A stretch of DNA of 52,287 bases from Acidobacteriota bacterium (lineage in GTDB: Bacteria > Acidobacteriota > Thermoanaerobaculia > Multivoradales > JBCCEF01). Made by a program: the position numbers and the translations under genes. Position 1 is the stretch's first letter. Each line of letters starts with the position of its first letter. Shown here in pieces: positions 1 to 8,403 of the stretch. The stretch covers positions 1 to 52,287 of the forward strand of contig JBCCHV010000046.1 in NCBI GenBank assembly GCA_039028635.1, in the 5' to 3' direction. The notes beneath the pieces were generated by a model. That model saw only the letters and a program-made list of their open reading frames with translations, was not told where the DNA came from and did no database searches.

Positions 1-208
<208 letters not shown>

Positions 209-243
209 CTAAGAAGCTCTACCGTCGAAATGAACAACGATTA

Positions 244-318
244 TGGAGCCCACGACCGGATTTGAACCGGTGACCCCTTCCTTACCAAGGAAGTGCTCTA
301 CCCCTGAGCCACGTGGGC
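244..318 (-). tRNA. tRNA-Thr (anticodon GGT)
   Basis: A 75-nt cloverleaf with encoded CCA. The acceptor stem is GCCCACG paired with CGTGGGC, the anticodon stem is CTTCC/GGAAG, the loop TTGGTAA gives anticodon GGT, and the T-arm contains GGTTCAAATCC. It is the last tRNA before tuf, as thrT is in E. coli. Confidence 0.97.
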
Positions 319-380
319 CAAAGAAGGCCGAGCGCTCTCCTGGACCGAACCCAGGACAGCGACATCGGCCTAACCCTCCA

Positions 381-410
381 ACTCTAGCCGTCTCCCTCGC
401 CGACTGTCAA
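381..410 (-). promoter_or_regulatory. Sigma70 promoter for tRNA-Thr(GGT)-tuf
   Basis: Reading the minus strand, a perfect -35 TTGACA (405-410) is followed by an 18-nt spacer and a -10 TAGAGT (381-386). It lies about 65 nt upstream of the tRNA-Thr(GGT) 5' end, inside the 204-nt gap after tRNA-Gly. It would let tRNA-Thr and tuf be transcribed independently of the three upstream tRNAs. Confidence 0.75.
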
Positions 411-438
411 TGGCGAAGGGCGAAAGCTCCTCTTGAGC

Positions 439-456
439 GCTGCCCGCGAGGGCAGC
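439..456 (-). terminator. GC-rich hairpin after tRNA-Gly
   Basis: Perfect 7-bp stem GCTGCCC/GGGCAGC with a 4-nt loop, between tRNA-Gly and the tRNA-Thr/tuf promoter. There is no U-tract, so it could be a Rho-dependent or processing structure rather than an intrinsic terminator. Confidence 0.3.
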
Positions 457-522
457 GGAGCGCGATTGTGCCAGATCTGAATTGGGAAGTCCAGAACCGA
501 CGAGATCACGTCCGAGAGGAGT

Positions 523-597
523 TGGAGCGGGAGACGGGATTCGAACCCGCGACCAACAGCTTGGAAGGCTGTGACTCTACCCCTGAGTTACTCCCGC
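523..597 (-). tRNA. tRNA-Gly (anticodon TCC)
   Basis: A 75-nt cloverleaf with encoded CCA. Acceptor GCGGGAG/CTCCCGC, anticodon stem ACAGC/GCTGT with loop CTTCCAA (anticodon TCC), T-loop GGTTCGAATCC. Third tRNA of the cluster. Confidence 0.97.
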
Positions 598-601
598 TGG
601 T

Positions 602-687
602 TGGTGGAGGCGGATGGATTCGAACCATCGTAGGGAATTCCCGGCAGATTTACAGTCTGCTGCCTTTGTCCACTCGGCCACACCTCC
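602..687 (-). tRNA. tRNA-Tyr (anticodon GTA)
   Basis: An 86-nt class II tRNA with a long variable arm and encoded CCA. Acceptor GGAGGTG/CGCCTCC, anticodon stem GCAGA/TCTGC with loop CTGTAAA (anticodon GTA). It is separated from tRNA-Gly by only 4 nt, so the two are surely processed from one transcript. Confidence 0.97.
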
Positions 688-714
688 CCGAGACCTGCCA
701 CCGGACCGCCAACC

Positions 715-789
715 TGGAGCCGGCACCCGGAATCGAACCGGGGACCAACTGTTTACAAGACAGTTGCTCTACCTCTGAGCTATGCCGGC
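715..789 (-). tRNA. tRNA-Thr (anticodon TGT)
   Basis: A 75-nt cloverleaf with encoded CCA. Acceptor GCCGGCA/TGCCGGC, anticodon stem ACTGT/ACAGT with loop CTTGTAA (anticodon TGT). First tRNA of the Thr-Tyr-Gly-Thr-tuf series. I see no clear promoter in the roughly 60 nt between it and the upstream membrane-protein gene. Confidence 0.97.
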
Positions 790-852
790 CAGTGGACCCG
801 GTTCCCGCACACAGCGATCCTGCCACCCGCGCGGGACCGGCAGTCTAGCGGT

Positions 853-2856
853 TCAAGGCGACGCTGGCAAGGCCTCTCCGGCGCCTGCGAGGGCGGCCTC
901 GAGGGCGACCGAATCGACCCCGAAGGCGGCGTGGAAGTTGCGCTCGTCGCCGGCGACACGACGAAACAGCTGCGGCGCGGCGCGTAGCCATTGGTCCTCG
1001 ACGGTCCAGCGCGGAGCCAGCGAGACGACCGCATCGATCCGCTCCGCCCGCAGTCGCCGGAGCCAGGCTTGGCGGTCGGCGCGCTCGGCGATGGCGGTTT
1101 CGTCGCGATAGTCGACGACCTCGCCAGCCGCGGTGATCGGCACGTAGAAGACCTGGTTCTGCAATCGGCTGCCGAGCAGCGGGTAGCGATACCAGTTGTG
1201 GCCTAGACGATCCCAACCGGCGGTCACCGCCAGGCGCAGGGGACGCGGCCCGTCGAGGGCCTGCCAAAGGGGCCAGGCCCCGGCGTAGGCGCCGTGCAGC
1301 CGATGGAGATGGAAGAGGGGCGGACGTTCGGCCGCAGCGCGGTAGATCTCATAGCGATGGCCCTGCCGAACCTGCTCCAGGGCCGCCGTCCCCAACCCGA
1401 TCAGCAGCGCCGCCGACACGATGGCGACCCGCGTCCCGAGCCACCCCAAGGCCAGTCCTCGCCGAACGCCGGCAACGACGGCGATGGCGACGACGGCGAG
1501 CGCCAATACCACCGCCAGCGGAACGGCCTCGCTCGCCGACCAGGCCCGAGGTCGCGCCAGCCAGGCGCCGCCGATCACCGCCAGCCAAGCGAGGGCGCGA
1601 GCCCAAGGACCGCGGAAGCCGGCGGCGAGGATCGCCAGCGCCGCCAGCCCCGGCAGAAAGTAGCGTCCGGTGGTGGCCGCCATGGTGGTGGTGCGGATCA
1701 ACACCATGGCCGGGCTCAAGAACAGGGCCAGCGAGACCACTGCGACGAGCGCGAAGACCCCTCGTTCGAGGCGCCGGCCGGAGCCGGCGAAGGCCACGAT
1801 GGCCAGCAAGGGCAGGATCACCAGGGCCGGACCGGGACCATTGAAGGCTCCGCCCAAGGGCGCGAACAGCAGGAGAGCGGCCGTCGCGAAAGGTCCCGCC
1901 AAGGTGTCGACCACGCCGGCCAGGGCTTCCGGCGCCGCCAGCGGATGCCCCGACCAGCCGAAGATCTCCAGACCCACCGGAAAGATCGGCGACCCGGTTT
2001 CGAGCCAGCTCCGCAAGTAGGGCGGCACGGCGACGCCGACGGCCCCGAGGGCGAGTAGCTTGCCGCGCCCGGTGAGCGAGCGGGCCGTGAAGAGAAAAGA
2101 AACCGCCAGCACCGCGACCGCCGGCACCAACGTCAGCTTGGCTCCGGCTCCGAGCCCGAGAGCAGCAACGGTCAAAACTCCGTCCAGCGACCGGCGAGTG
2201 CGACGCCAGCGGCAGAAGAAGAGGGCGCCAAGGGCAAAGAAGGCCAGGCCGGCGAGGTCGACATAGGCACTGCCGAGATAAGTCAGGGCGGCGGGGCTGG
2301 CGGCCACCGCGGCAGATGCCAAAAGGCTGCCGCGACGCCCGGCACCGAGCTCCCGAGCGGTGCCGTAGAGCGCCACCTGGCCAAGCCCCCAGAAGGCGAA
2401 TCCGACCAGCGGCACCAAGCCGTCACGGTGGGTCGGCAGTAAGCTCCAGGCATAGAGCGACTCGACCAGCGGCGACAGGTACTCGTAGGCTCCCCCGGTG
2501 TCCGGCGCCGGCTCGCGAGCCCAGCCGCCGGTCTGCACGAAGCGACCGGCCTTGTAGAGGTGATAGGTCAGCGCGTCCCAGGCCAGCGGCGGCGCCGCCA
2601 GGCTGCGCAGCAGCCGGAGCGAGGCGACGGCCAGAACGCCACACCACAGCCAGCCTTCGGGAAGAGCCCGGAGGCGCTCGAAGAGACTTCGCCATCGCAG
2701 CCGTTGGCCACCCCGCCCCCAGCGCCAGCCGACCAGGGCCAGGAGAAGTACCCAGAGGACGGCACCAGCACGATCGAATCGCTGCACCGCCGAAAGCGTC
2801 CAGAAGCCGGCGACGGCCCACCAGAGCAGGACGAGGGAAACCGCCGACAGGACCAC
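853..2856 (-). CDS. GT39/ArnT-like polytopic membrane glycosyltransferase (probable N-terminal frameshift)
   Basis: A polytopic membrane protein with about a dozen hydrophobic segments. A conserved-looking WDALTYHL loop follows the first helices, as in GT-C enzymes of the GT39/ArnT type that move sugars from polyprenyl-phosphate donors in the periplasm. A soluble C-terminal domain follows (about the last 170 residues). The actual substrate is unknown. The start is uncertain. The frame is open to 3138, but that overlaps rlmB by 164 nt and the extension is Arg-rich with poor third-position GC. The in-frame GTG at 2856 (667 aa) begins exactly at a transmembrane helix. In the next frame, 2978 to about 2880 encodes another good helix (ELLAVATGAAAAFLFVSVGL) with high GC3. 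A GAGGAG sits 8 nt before a CTG that overlaps the rlmB stop. The native gene may therefore start there and be broken by an indel near 2880. Confidence 0.7.
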   Translation of the reverse strand: MVLSAVSLVLLWWAVAGFWTLSAVQRFDRAGAVLWVLLLALVGWRWGRGGQRLRWRSLFERLRALPEGWLWCGVLAVASLRLLRSLAAPPLAWDALTYHLYKAGRFVQTGGWAREPAPDTGGAYEYLSPLVESLYAWSLLPTHRDGLVPLVGFAFWGLGQVALYGTARELGAGRRGSLLASAAVAASPAALTYLGSAYVDLAGLAFFALGALFFCRWRRTRRSLDGVLTVAALGLGAGAKLTLVPAVAVLAVSFLFTARSLTGRGKLLALGAVGVAVPPYLRSWLETGSPIFPVGLEIFGWSGHPLAAPEALAGVVDTLAGPFATAALLLFAPLGGAFNGPGPALVILPLLAIVAFAGSGRRLERGVFALVAVVSLALFLSPAMVLIRTTTMAATTGRYFLPGLAALAILAAGFRGPWARALAWLAVIGGAWLARPRAWSASEAVPLAVVLALAVVAIAVVAGVRRGLALGWLGTRVAIVSAALLIGLGTAALEQVRQGHRYEIYRAAAERPPLFHLHRLHGAYAGAWPLWQALDGPRPLRLAVTAGWDRLGHNWYRYPLLGSRLQNQVFYVPITAAGEVVDYRDETAIAERADRQAWLRRLRAERIDAVVSLAPRWTVEDQWLRAAPQLFRRVAGDERNFHAAFGVDSVALEAALAGAGEALPASP

Positions 2857-2974
2857 CAGCGGCGGCGCTCCAGGCAAGCCGCGAGCCACCGGCGCCGAGC
2901 CGACCAGAGTCCGACCGAGACGAAGAGAAAGGCGGCCGCTGCGCCGGTCGCCACCGCCAGCAGCTCGGCCGGAT

Positions 2975-3712
2975 TCAGGGTTTCGGCTCCTCGCCGAGGC
3001 GCTGCCGAACGGCCTCATAGAGCACCGCCGCGGCGGCGGTCGCGAGGTTGAGGCTCTCCACCCGACCGCGCATCGGCAGGCCGAGGATGTCGTCGCAGAG
3101 GTTCCGGGTACGGGCGCGCAGCCCCTTCTCTTCGCCACCGAAGCAGAGCACCGCTTTGCCGCGCAGATCGACCTCCCAGGGCGCCTTGCCGCCGGCGGCC
3201 AGGCCGTAAACCCAATAGCCGTCCTGCTGCAGTCGCTCGATGACCTGCGCCGAGTTGGTGATGCGCTCGACGGGCAGCCACTCGCTGGCGCCGGCGGAGG
3301 TCTTGATCGCCGCGGCGTTGAGCGGCGCCGAGCCGCGATCCCGTACCATCAGCCGGCCGACTCCGGCCCCTTCGGCGACGCGCAGCAGAGCGCCGAGGTT
3401 GCGCGGGTCCTGAACATCCTCGACCAGCACCTGGAGCTCCGGATCGGACCGCCGCTCGGCGGACTGACCGCCGGCGGATCGCCGCCCGGCCTTGGCGCGA
3501 TCGCCGACCAGCTCGGCGGCGAATCCGTTGTGGACCCGCCCTTCGAGACGGTCGCCATGCAGTCCTTCGAGGGGGATGCCGAGGCGCTGGCAGAGGCGCT
3601 CGATCTCCCGCCGGCGAGAGCCGCCGCGGGCACTGGCCACCATCACCTTGCGAACCTCCGAAGCCTGGCGCCGCAACGCCTCGCGCACCGGATGGTAGCC
3701 GTAGATGAACAT
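2975..3712 (-). CDS. rlmB: TrmH/SpoU-family 23S rRNA ribose methyltransferase (RlmB-like)
   Basis: 245 aa. A SPOUT-class enzyme that 2'-O-methylates a guanosine in the peptidyl-transferase region of 23S rRNA using SAM. An N-terminal substrate-binding domain starts FIYGYHPVREAL. The three SpoU motifs follow: DPRNLGALLRVAEGAG (motif 1), VLCFGGEEKGLR (motif 2) and LPMRGRVESLNLATAAAAVL (motif 3, trefoil knot). It lies 57 nt after frr at the tail of the ribosomal and translation operon. The E. coli position G2251 is inferred from family resemblance; other TrmH-family targets are possible. Confidence 0.9.
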   Translation of the reverse strand: MFIYGYHPVREALRRQASEVRKVMVASARGGSRRREIERLCQRLGIPLEGLHGDRLEGRVHNGFAAELVGDRAKAGRRSAGGQSAERRSDPELQVLVEDVQDPRNLGALLRVAEGAGVGRLMVRDRGSAPLNAAAIKTSAGASEWLPVERITNSAQVIERLQQDGYWVYGLAAGGKAPWEVDLRGKAVLCFGGEEKGLRARTRNLCDDILGLPMRGRVESLNLATAAAAVLYEAVRQRLGEEPKP

Positions 3713-3769
3713 CTCGAGGGGAATCGCGACCGGAACGGAACGCGACCCGTGGCCGGAGCCTAGCCCGGG

Positions 3770-4324
3770 CTAGACCTCCATGATCGCCGCTTCCTTGGCA
3801 GCGAGGGCATCGTTGATCTGCTTGATGTAGTGATCGTGGAGCTTTTGCATCTCGTCGTGGCCGCGGTGCTCGTCGTCCTGGCTGATCTCCTTGTCCGACT
3901 CCATCTTCTTGAGGCGATCATTGCCCTCGCGCCGCGCCTGGCGGATGCCATTGCGGCTCGACTCGGACAGGTCGTGGGCCTTCTTGACGAACTCCTTGCG
4001 CCGCTCCTCCGTCAGGGGTGGGATCGGGATGCGGATCACCGACCCGTCATTCGACGGATTGAGTCCGAGGTCAGCCTGCATGATGGCCTTCTCGATGGCA
4101 CCGATCTGGCTCTTGTCGTAGGCCTGGGCGACGATCATCGTGGGCTCCGGGACGCTCAATCCGGCGAGCTGATTGAGCGGCGTCGGAGTCCCGTAGTAGT
4201 CCACCGTCACGCCATCCAGCATCGAGAGGGATGCGCGACCGGTCCGCAAGGTCTTCAGTTCGTGGTGCAGGTGGTCTACCACCTGCTTCATCTTGATCTC
4301 GATCTCGCGAAACAGCTCTTGCAT
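3770..4324 (-). CDS. frr: Ribosome recycling factor
   Basis: 184 aa, standard length. RRF works with EF-G and IF3 to split post-termination ribosomes. It has the typical long-helix domain start (REIEIKMKQVVDHLHHELKTLRTGRAS), the beta-sandwich segment DYYGTPTPLNQLA, and the C-terminal helix rich in RKEFVKKAHDLSE. The start ATG at 4322-4324 is preceded by GGAGG (4-nt spacer). The upstream in-frame ATG at 4366 has no comparable site. Follows pyrH by 92 nt in the conserved rpsB-tsf-pyrH-frr order. Confidence 0.97.
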   Translation of the reverse strand: MQELFREIEIKMKQVVDHLHHELKTLRTGRASLSMLDGVTVDYYGTPTPLNQLAGLSVPEPTMIVAQAYDKSQIGAIEKAIMQADLGLNPSNDGSVIRIPIPPLTEERRKEFVKKAHDLSESSRNGIRQARREGNDRLKKMESDKEISQDDEHRGHDEMQKLHDHYIKQINDALAAKEAAIMEV

Positions 4325-4416
4325 ATGTCCTCCCTCGGTGGAAAGGCCGTTAACGACAGGAGACAAAGATCTTCTCGCTGCCGGAGCGCTCTGTCAATCG
4401 CTGCGCCGGCCGAGGC

Positions 4417-5136
4417 TCAGGAGGTCACCACCGATCCCACCGCCTCACCGCGCACCACACGGCCGGTACTGCCGCGGTCGTGGAGGTCGAAGACGGCGAT
4501 CGGAATGCCGTTGTCGCGGCAGAGGCTGATGGCGGCGGCGTCCATCACCCGCAGATTGCGCTCGAGGAGCTGCTGGTAGGTGACCTCCGGCAAGAGCTCG
4601 GCCTGCGGATCGAGGCGCGGATCGGCGCTGTAAATGCCGGCGACATTGGTCGCCTTGAGGAGGATGTCGGCGTTGATCTCGTTGGCGCGCAGCGCCGCCG
4701 CACTGTCGGTGGTGAAGAACGGATTGCCGGTGCCGGCCGCAAAGATGACGATGCGCCCCTTCTCGAGGTGGCGCAGGGCCCGCCGTCGAATAAAGGGCTC
4801 GGCGACGTCACGCATGTCGAGGGCGGTCTGCACCCGCGTCGTGACGCCGCACTTCTCCAGCCGATCCTGCAGGGCGAGGGCGTTGATCACCGTGCCCAAC
4901 ATCCCCATGTAATCGCCGGTCACCCGGTCGATGCCGCGGTGGCTCGCCGCCAGTCCGCGAATGATGTTGCCGCCGCCGATGACGATGGCGATCTGGACTC
5001 CCAGCTCATGGACTTCGCAGATGTCTTCGCTGATCGAAGACACCATGCTCTCGTCGATACCAAAGGACTGGGAGCCCATCAGGGCTTCTCCCGAGAGCTT
5101 CAGCAGGATGCGCCCGTATTTCGCCGCTTGCGTCAT
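4417..5136 (-). CDS. pyrH: Uridylate kinase
   Basis: 239 aa. Bacterial hexameric UMP kinase of the amino-acid-kinase fold: UMP + ATP gives UDP + ADP, feeding UTP/CTP synthesis. Motifs are LKLSGEAL (phosphate binding), [26 protein letters not shown] (UMP contact) and [19 protein letters not shown]. Starts 22 nt after the tsf stop, so clearly in the same transcript. Confidence 0.97.
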   Translation of the reverse strand: MTQAAKYGRILLKLSGEALMGSQSFGIDESMVSSISEDICEVHELGVQIAIVIGGGNIIRGLAASHRGIDRVTGDYMGMLGTVINALALQDRLEKCGVTTRVQTALDMRDVAEPFIRRRALRHLEKGRIVIFAAGTGNPFFTTDSAAALRANEINADILLKATNVAGIYSADPRLDPQAELLPEVTYQQLLERNLRVMDAAAISLCRDNGIPIAVFDLHDRGSTGRVVRGEAVGSVVTS

Positions 5137-5158
5137 GGTGCGATCTTCGGCTCGCCGG

Positions 5159-5809
5159 TCAGGCGCCCATCTGGGCCTGGACCTCGGCCGCGAAGTCCTC
5201 GGAGCGCTTCTCGAGACCCTCGCCGAGGAGGTAACGCTCGAAGCGGCGCACCTTGATGTTCTCGCCGATCTTGGCGACCTTCTCGGAGATCATGTCGCCG
5301 ACGGACTTGTCCGGATCTTTGACGAAGGCCTGCTCGAGGAGGCAGTGCTCGGAGTAGTACTTGCCGATCTTGCCTTCGACGATGCGGTCGACGACCTGCT
5401 CCGGTTTGCCGGCATCGATCGCCTGCTGGCGGAAGATCTCGCGCTCCTTGTCGAGCAGACTGGACGTCACTTCGCCACGCTCGATGAACTTCGGCTGGGC
5501 GGCGGCGATGTGCATGGCGATGTCCTTGATCAGCGCCTGGAACTCATCGGTGCGAGCCACGAAGTCGGTCTCACAGTTGACCTCCACCAACACGCCGATC
5601 TTGCCGCCGGCGTGGATATAGCTGCCCACGGCGCCTTCGGCGGCGATCCGGCCGGCCTTCTCGGCCGCCGCCGCCAAGCCCTTCTTGCGCAGGTACTCGG
5701 CCGCCGCCTTGAGGTCGCCCCCGGTCTCCATCAGGGCCTTCTTGCAGTCCATCATGCCAGCGCTGGTGCGCTCGCGAAGCTCCTTGACCATCTGAGCGGT
5801 CACTTGCAT
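5159..5809 (-). CDS. tsf: Elongation factor Ts
   Basis: 216 aa. Nucleotide exchange factor for EF-Tu. The N-terminal UBA-like domain has [19 protein letters not shown], and the core has the TDFV motif ([13 protein letters not shown]) that displaces the nucleotide. It is shorter than the E. coli protein (about 280 aa); the core has one clear subdomain, a common short form. The ATG at 5807-5809 ([11 protein letters not shown]) is preferred over the upstream ATG at 5908, whose extension would run through the rpsB-tsf hairpin. Confidence 0.96.
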   Translation of the reverse strand: MQVTAQMVKELRERTSAGMMDCKKALMETGGDLKAAAEYLRKKGLAAAAEKAGRIAAEGAVGSYIHAGGKIGVLVEVNCETDFVARTDEFQALIKDIAMHIAAAQPKFIERGEVTSSLLDKEREIFRQQAIDAGKPEQVVDRIVEGKIGKYYSEHCLLEQAFVKDPDKSVGDMISEKVAKIGENIKVRRFERYLLGEGLEKRSEDFAAEVQAQMGA

Positions 5810-5850
5810 CGTGCAGTCTCCTTCGTCTCCCGGCGACTTCGCCGGACAAA

Positions 5851-5890
5851 AGAAAAGGCCAGACCGAGCTTTGTTCGACTGACCTTTTCT
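5851..5890 (-). terminator. Attenuator-type hairpin between rpsB and tsf
   Basis: On the minus strand AGAAAAGGTCAG pairs with CTGGCCTTTTCT (12 bp, one G-U) around a 16-nt loop, followed by TTTTG. It lies 41 nt upstream of the tsf start. It resembles a leaky intrinsic terminator that could lower tsf relative to rpsB; the run of T is short. Confidence 0.6.
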
Positions 5891-5944
5891 CTTCAGCCCC
5901 TCACCCATTGAACACAGGCTCGGGCTCTCTGGTGTCTGGTCTTC

Positions 5945-6700
5945 CTAGGCGGAAGCTCCGCCCTCGGCCGCCGCCGGGGCGGCATCCTTGCTGCGAATCA
6001 TCTCCGCCTGGTCGAGGCGCTGAGATCCCTCGAGGAAGGCGTCGGCGAGCTTCGAAGCGAACAGTCGGATCGACCGAATCGCGTCGTCGTTGCCCGGAAT
6101 GATGAAGTCGACCAGCTCGGGGTCGCAATTGGTGTCGACGATGGCGATCACCGGAATGCCGAGCTTGTTGGCCTCCGCCACGGCAATGCCCTCGCGCTTC
6201 GGATCGACCACGAACAGGGCATCCGGAACCCGCTTCATCTCGCGAATACCATCGAGGTTGCGGGCCATCCGGTCGCGCTCGCGCTCGAGCCGCAGACGCT
6301 CCTTCTTGGTCATCGAGCTGGCCTCGTCGGCGAGGCGCGCTTCGATCTCGTGGAGCTGATCGATCGACTGGCGAATGGTGGTGAAGTTGGTCAACGTGCC
6401 ACCCAGCCAGCGGTGGGTCACGGAGAAGCCACCACAGCGCTTGGCCTCTTCGGCGATCACCTCTTGGGCCTGGCGCTTGGTGCCCACGAAGAGCAGCGTC
6501 TTGCCGTTGGCCGCCAGGGCCCGGACGAACTCGACCGCATCGTCGACCATCGCGAGGGTCTTCTGCAGATCGATGATGTAGATGCCACTGCGCTTGCCAA
6601 AGATGTAGCGCTTCATCTTGGGGTTCCAGCGCCGGGTCTGGTGCCCGAAGTGGACCCCCGCTTCCAGCAGCTCTCTCATACTGACTTCGACCATCGCCAT
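5945..6700 (-). CDS. rpsB: 30S ribosomal protein S2
   Basis: 251 aa. Small-subunit protein S2, needed for S1 binding and 30S assembly. Characteristic segments are [50 protein letters not shown] and [21 protein letters not shown]. The C-terminal tail is Ala-rich. The ATG overlaps the rpsI stop (TAATG). Two in-frame ATGs lie at the start (MAMVEVSM); the second is equally possible. Confidence 0.97.
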   Translation of the reverse strand: MAMVEVSMRELLEAGVHFGHQTRRWNPKMKRYIFGKRSGIYIIDLQKTLAMVDDAVEFVRALAANGKTLLFVGTKRQAQEVIAEEAKRCGGFSVTHRWLGGTLTNFTTIRQSIDQLHEIEARLADEASSMTKKERLRLERERDRMARNLDGIREMKRVPDALFVVDPKREGIAVAEANKLGIPVIAIVDTNCDPELVDFIIPGNDDAIRSIRLFASKLADAFLEGSQRLDQAEMIRSKDAAPAAAEGGASA

Positions 6701-7095
6701 TACCTCTTGCTGAACTGGAAGCGAGCCCGGGCGCCCTTCTGACCGTACTTCTTGCGCTCCTTCTTGCGAGGATCGCGGGTCAGCAGGCCGGCCGACTTGA
6801 GCCGGTCCCGCAGCTCGGCGTTGTACTCGAGCAGCGCCCGGGAGATGCCGTGGCGCACAGCGCCCGCCTGCCCGGTACTACCACCGCCCTTCACCGTGAC
6901 GAAGATGTCGAACTTCTCGACCGTCTCGGTGAGCTGCAGGGGCTGCTTGATGACCATCTTGTGAATGTCGTTCGGGAAGTAGGTGTCGAGGTCACGACCG
7001 TTGACGGTCACGTTGCCCGATCCCGGCCGAAGGAAGACCCTCGCCGCCGCCGTCTTGCGGCGTCCCGTTCCGTAGTACTGAGTGTTGGGGCTCAA
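6700..7095 (-). CDS. rpsI: 30S ribosomal protein S9
   Basis: 131 aa. S9 contacts the P-site tRNA through its C-terminal tail. Typical [19 protein letters not shown] start, the core [22 protein letters not shown], and the basic end [25 protein letters not shown] with the expected terminal KR. Immediately follows rplM, as in most bacteria. Confidence 0.98.
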   Translation of the reverse strand: MSPNTQYYGTGRRKTAAARVFLRPGSGNVTVNGRDLDTYFPNDIHKMVIKQPLQLTETVEKFDIFVTVKGGGSTGQAGAVRHGISRALLEYNAELRDRLKSAGLLTRDPRKKERKKYGQKGARARFQFSKR

Positions 7096-7117
7096 AGCGC
7101 TCTCCTTCTAACCTTCC

Positions 7118-7567
7118 CTATCCTGCCGCCTGGGCGGTGAGCTCGAGGACTTCCGGCTGCTGGGCCGCGTGCGGATGCTCGCCGCCAGCGTAGACCTTGA
7201 GCTTCTTGCCCTGCCGACGACCGAGGGGGCCCTTCGGAAGCATGCCGCGGACCGCGAACTCGATCAGCTTTTCCGGCTTGCGCTGGCGCAGCTCGGCAGC
7301 GGTCTGCTGCTTGAGGCCACCCGGCCGGCCACTGTGGCGGTAATAGATCTTCTGTTCTTCCTTGCGCCCGGTGAGGACCGTCTTCTCGGCATTGAGGACG
7401 ATGACGAAATCGCCCGTGTCGAGGTGCGGCGCCCAGGTCGGCTTGTGCTTGCCCATCAGAATGCGGGCAACCCTCGCCGCCAGTCGGCCCAGGGAAACCC
7501 CCGCCGCATCGACGACGTACCAGCGCCGGTCGATCTCGGACAGCTTGGGGCTGTAGGTTCTGCTCAT
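7118..7567 (-). CDS. rplM: 50S ribosomal protein L13
   Basis: 149 aa. L13 is an early assembly protein of the large subunit. Typical motifs are [52 protein letters not shown] and [14 protein letters not shown]. The ATG at 7565-7567 (MSRTYSPK) is chosen because GGAGAGG lies just upstream; an in-frame ATG 12 nt earlier overlaps that site. First gene of the rplM-rpsI-rpsB-tsf-pyrH-frr-rlmB operon. Confidence 0.97.
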   Translation of the reverse strand: MSRTYSPKLSEIDRRWYVVDAAGVSLGRLAARVARILMGKHKPTWAPHLDTGDFVIVLNAEKTVLTGRKEEQKIYYRHSGRPGGLKQQTAAELRQRKPEKLIEFAVRGMLPKGPLGRRQGKKLKVYAGGEHPHAAQQPEVLELTAQAAG

Positions 7568-7641
7568 CGTCCTCTCCATCCAACTCTTGATTCGCCGTCG
7601 TGGCAGACCAAAGCCAGCCTTCGCGGCGCAAAGGGTCCTCG

Positions 7642-7670
7642 ATCGTAGGCGGTCGGAATCCGCCTGTCAA
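7642..7670 (-). promoter_or_regulatory. Sigma70 promoter of the rplM operon
   Basis: Minus-strand -35 TTGACA (7665-7670), 17-nt spacer, -10 TACGAT (7642-7647), 75 nt before the rplM ATG. The spacer is itself an inverted repeat (GGCGG, 7-nt loop, CCGCC), so a repressor or supercoiling-sensitive operator is possible. Confidence 0.8.
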
Positions 7671-7677
7671 GAGTCCG

Positions 7678-7691
7678 TGCCCCAAGGGGCA
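7678..7691. terminator. Small GC hairpin between rdgB and the rplM promoter
   Basis: Palindrome TGCCCCAAGGGGCA about 160 nt after the rdgB stop. Could close the upstream operon; there is no U-tract on either strand. The remainder of 7692-7848 shows no convincing gene. Confidence 0.25.
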
Positions 7692-7848
7692 AGGCGAATC
7701 CGACGAGCGGTCCTGCCGGAGGATGAGACGCCACCGACCCGGCGGCCGCGGCGCAAGAGCCGGAACAGTAACACGAAGGCCGAGCCGCGGGAACCCCCGA
7801 GAGAAGGCCGCCCCAAGACCGTGTCTCGACGGCAGATGCGAGTCGCTT

Positions 7849-8403
7849 CTAACCTCCCTCGACCGCCCCCAGTCGGCGCCAGGCCTGGCCGCGATGTCCG
7901 TGGCGGTTCTTCCAGTTCTCGCCGAGCTCGGCCACGGTCTCGGTCGCCCCGTGCGGCATGAAGACCGGATCCCAGCCAAAGCCACCGGCGCCTCGTCCCG
8001 GAAGCACCAGGGTGCCGTGGTCGGAGCCCACCGCCACCCGCGAACCTTCGGCATCGCGGTAGAGGACAGCGCAGCGCGCTTCGGCGCGGGCGTCGTCGAG
8101 GGCCAGCACGGTGCGCGCAATGCCCTCGGGGCCGATGGCCGCCAGCATCCACTTGACCAAGGGGCCGGGAAATCCTCCGAGGGCGGGCAGGAACAAGCCG
8201 GTCTCCTCGACCACCAACGGCCGCCGCAGGCGACGCCAGGCTTCATCGCCCTTCGCCTCCAGCACCGCGAGGAGGTCGAGGCTCTGGATCTCAGGCAGAT
8301 CGACCGCTTCGGTGGCCACCGGAAAGCCCAGAATGTTCTCCGCTTCCCGCGCTTTGTTGGGATTGCCGGTCACCAAGACGAAGTCCCCCGCAGGGACCGT
8401 CAC
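7849..8403 (-). CDS. rdgB: RdgB/Ham1-type non-canonical purine NTP pyrophosphatase
   Basis: 184 aa. Hydrolyses ITP/dITP/XTP to monophosphates, cleaning the nucleotide pool. The family's start is FVLVTGNPNKAREAENIL. GGFGWDPVFMPHG and the C-terminal GHRGQAWRRL (equivalent to SHRGKAL) are present. The usual DDSGL metal-site motif is replaced by EETGL (VVEETGLFLPAL). GTG start at 8403 overlaps the coaE stop by 4 nt (GTGA). Last gene of the argF-ubiE-folD-coaE-rdgB run. Confidence 0.88.
   Translation of the reverse strand: MTVPAGDFVLVTGNPNKAREAENILGFPVATEAVDLPEIQSLDLLAVLEAKGDEAWRRLRRPLVVEETGLFLPALGGFPGPLVKWMLAAIGPEGIARTVLALDDARAEARCAVLYRDAEGSRVAVGSDHGTLVLPGRGAGGFGWDPVFMPHGATETVAELGENWKNRHGHRGQAWRRLGAVEGG

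Noticed and set aside
7092-8246. 384-codon minus-strand open frame over rplM and rdgB
   Set aside because: Runs out of frame through both genes and through the rplM promoter.
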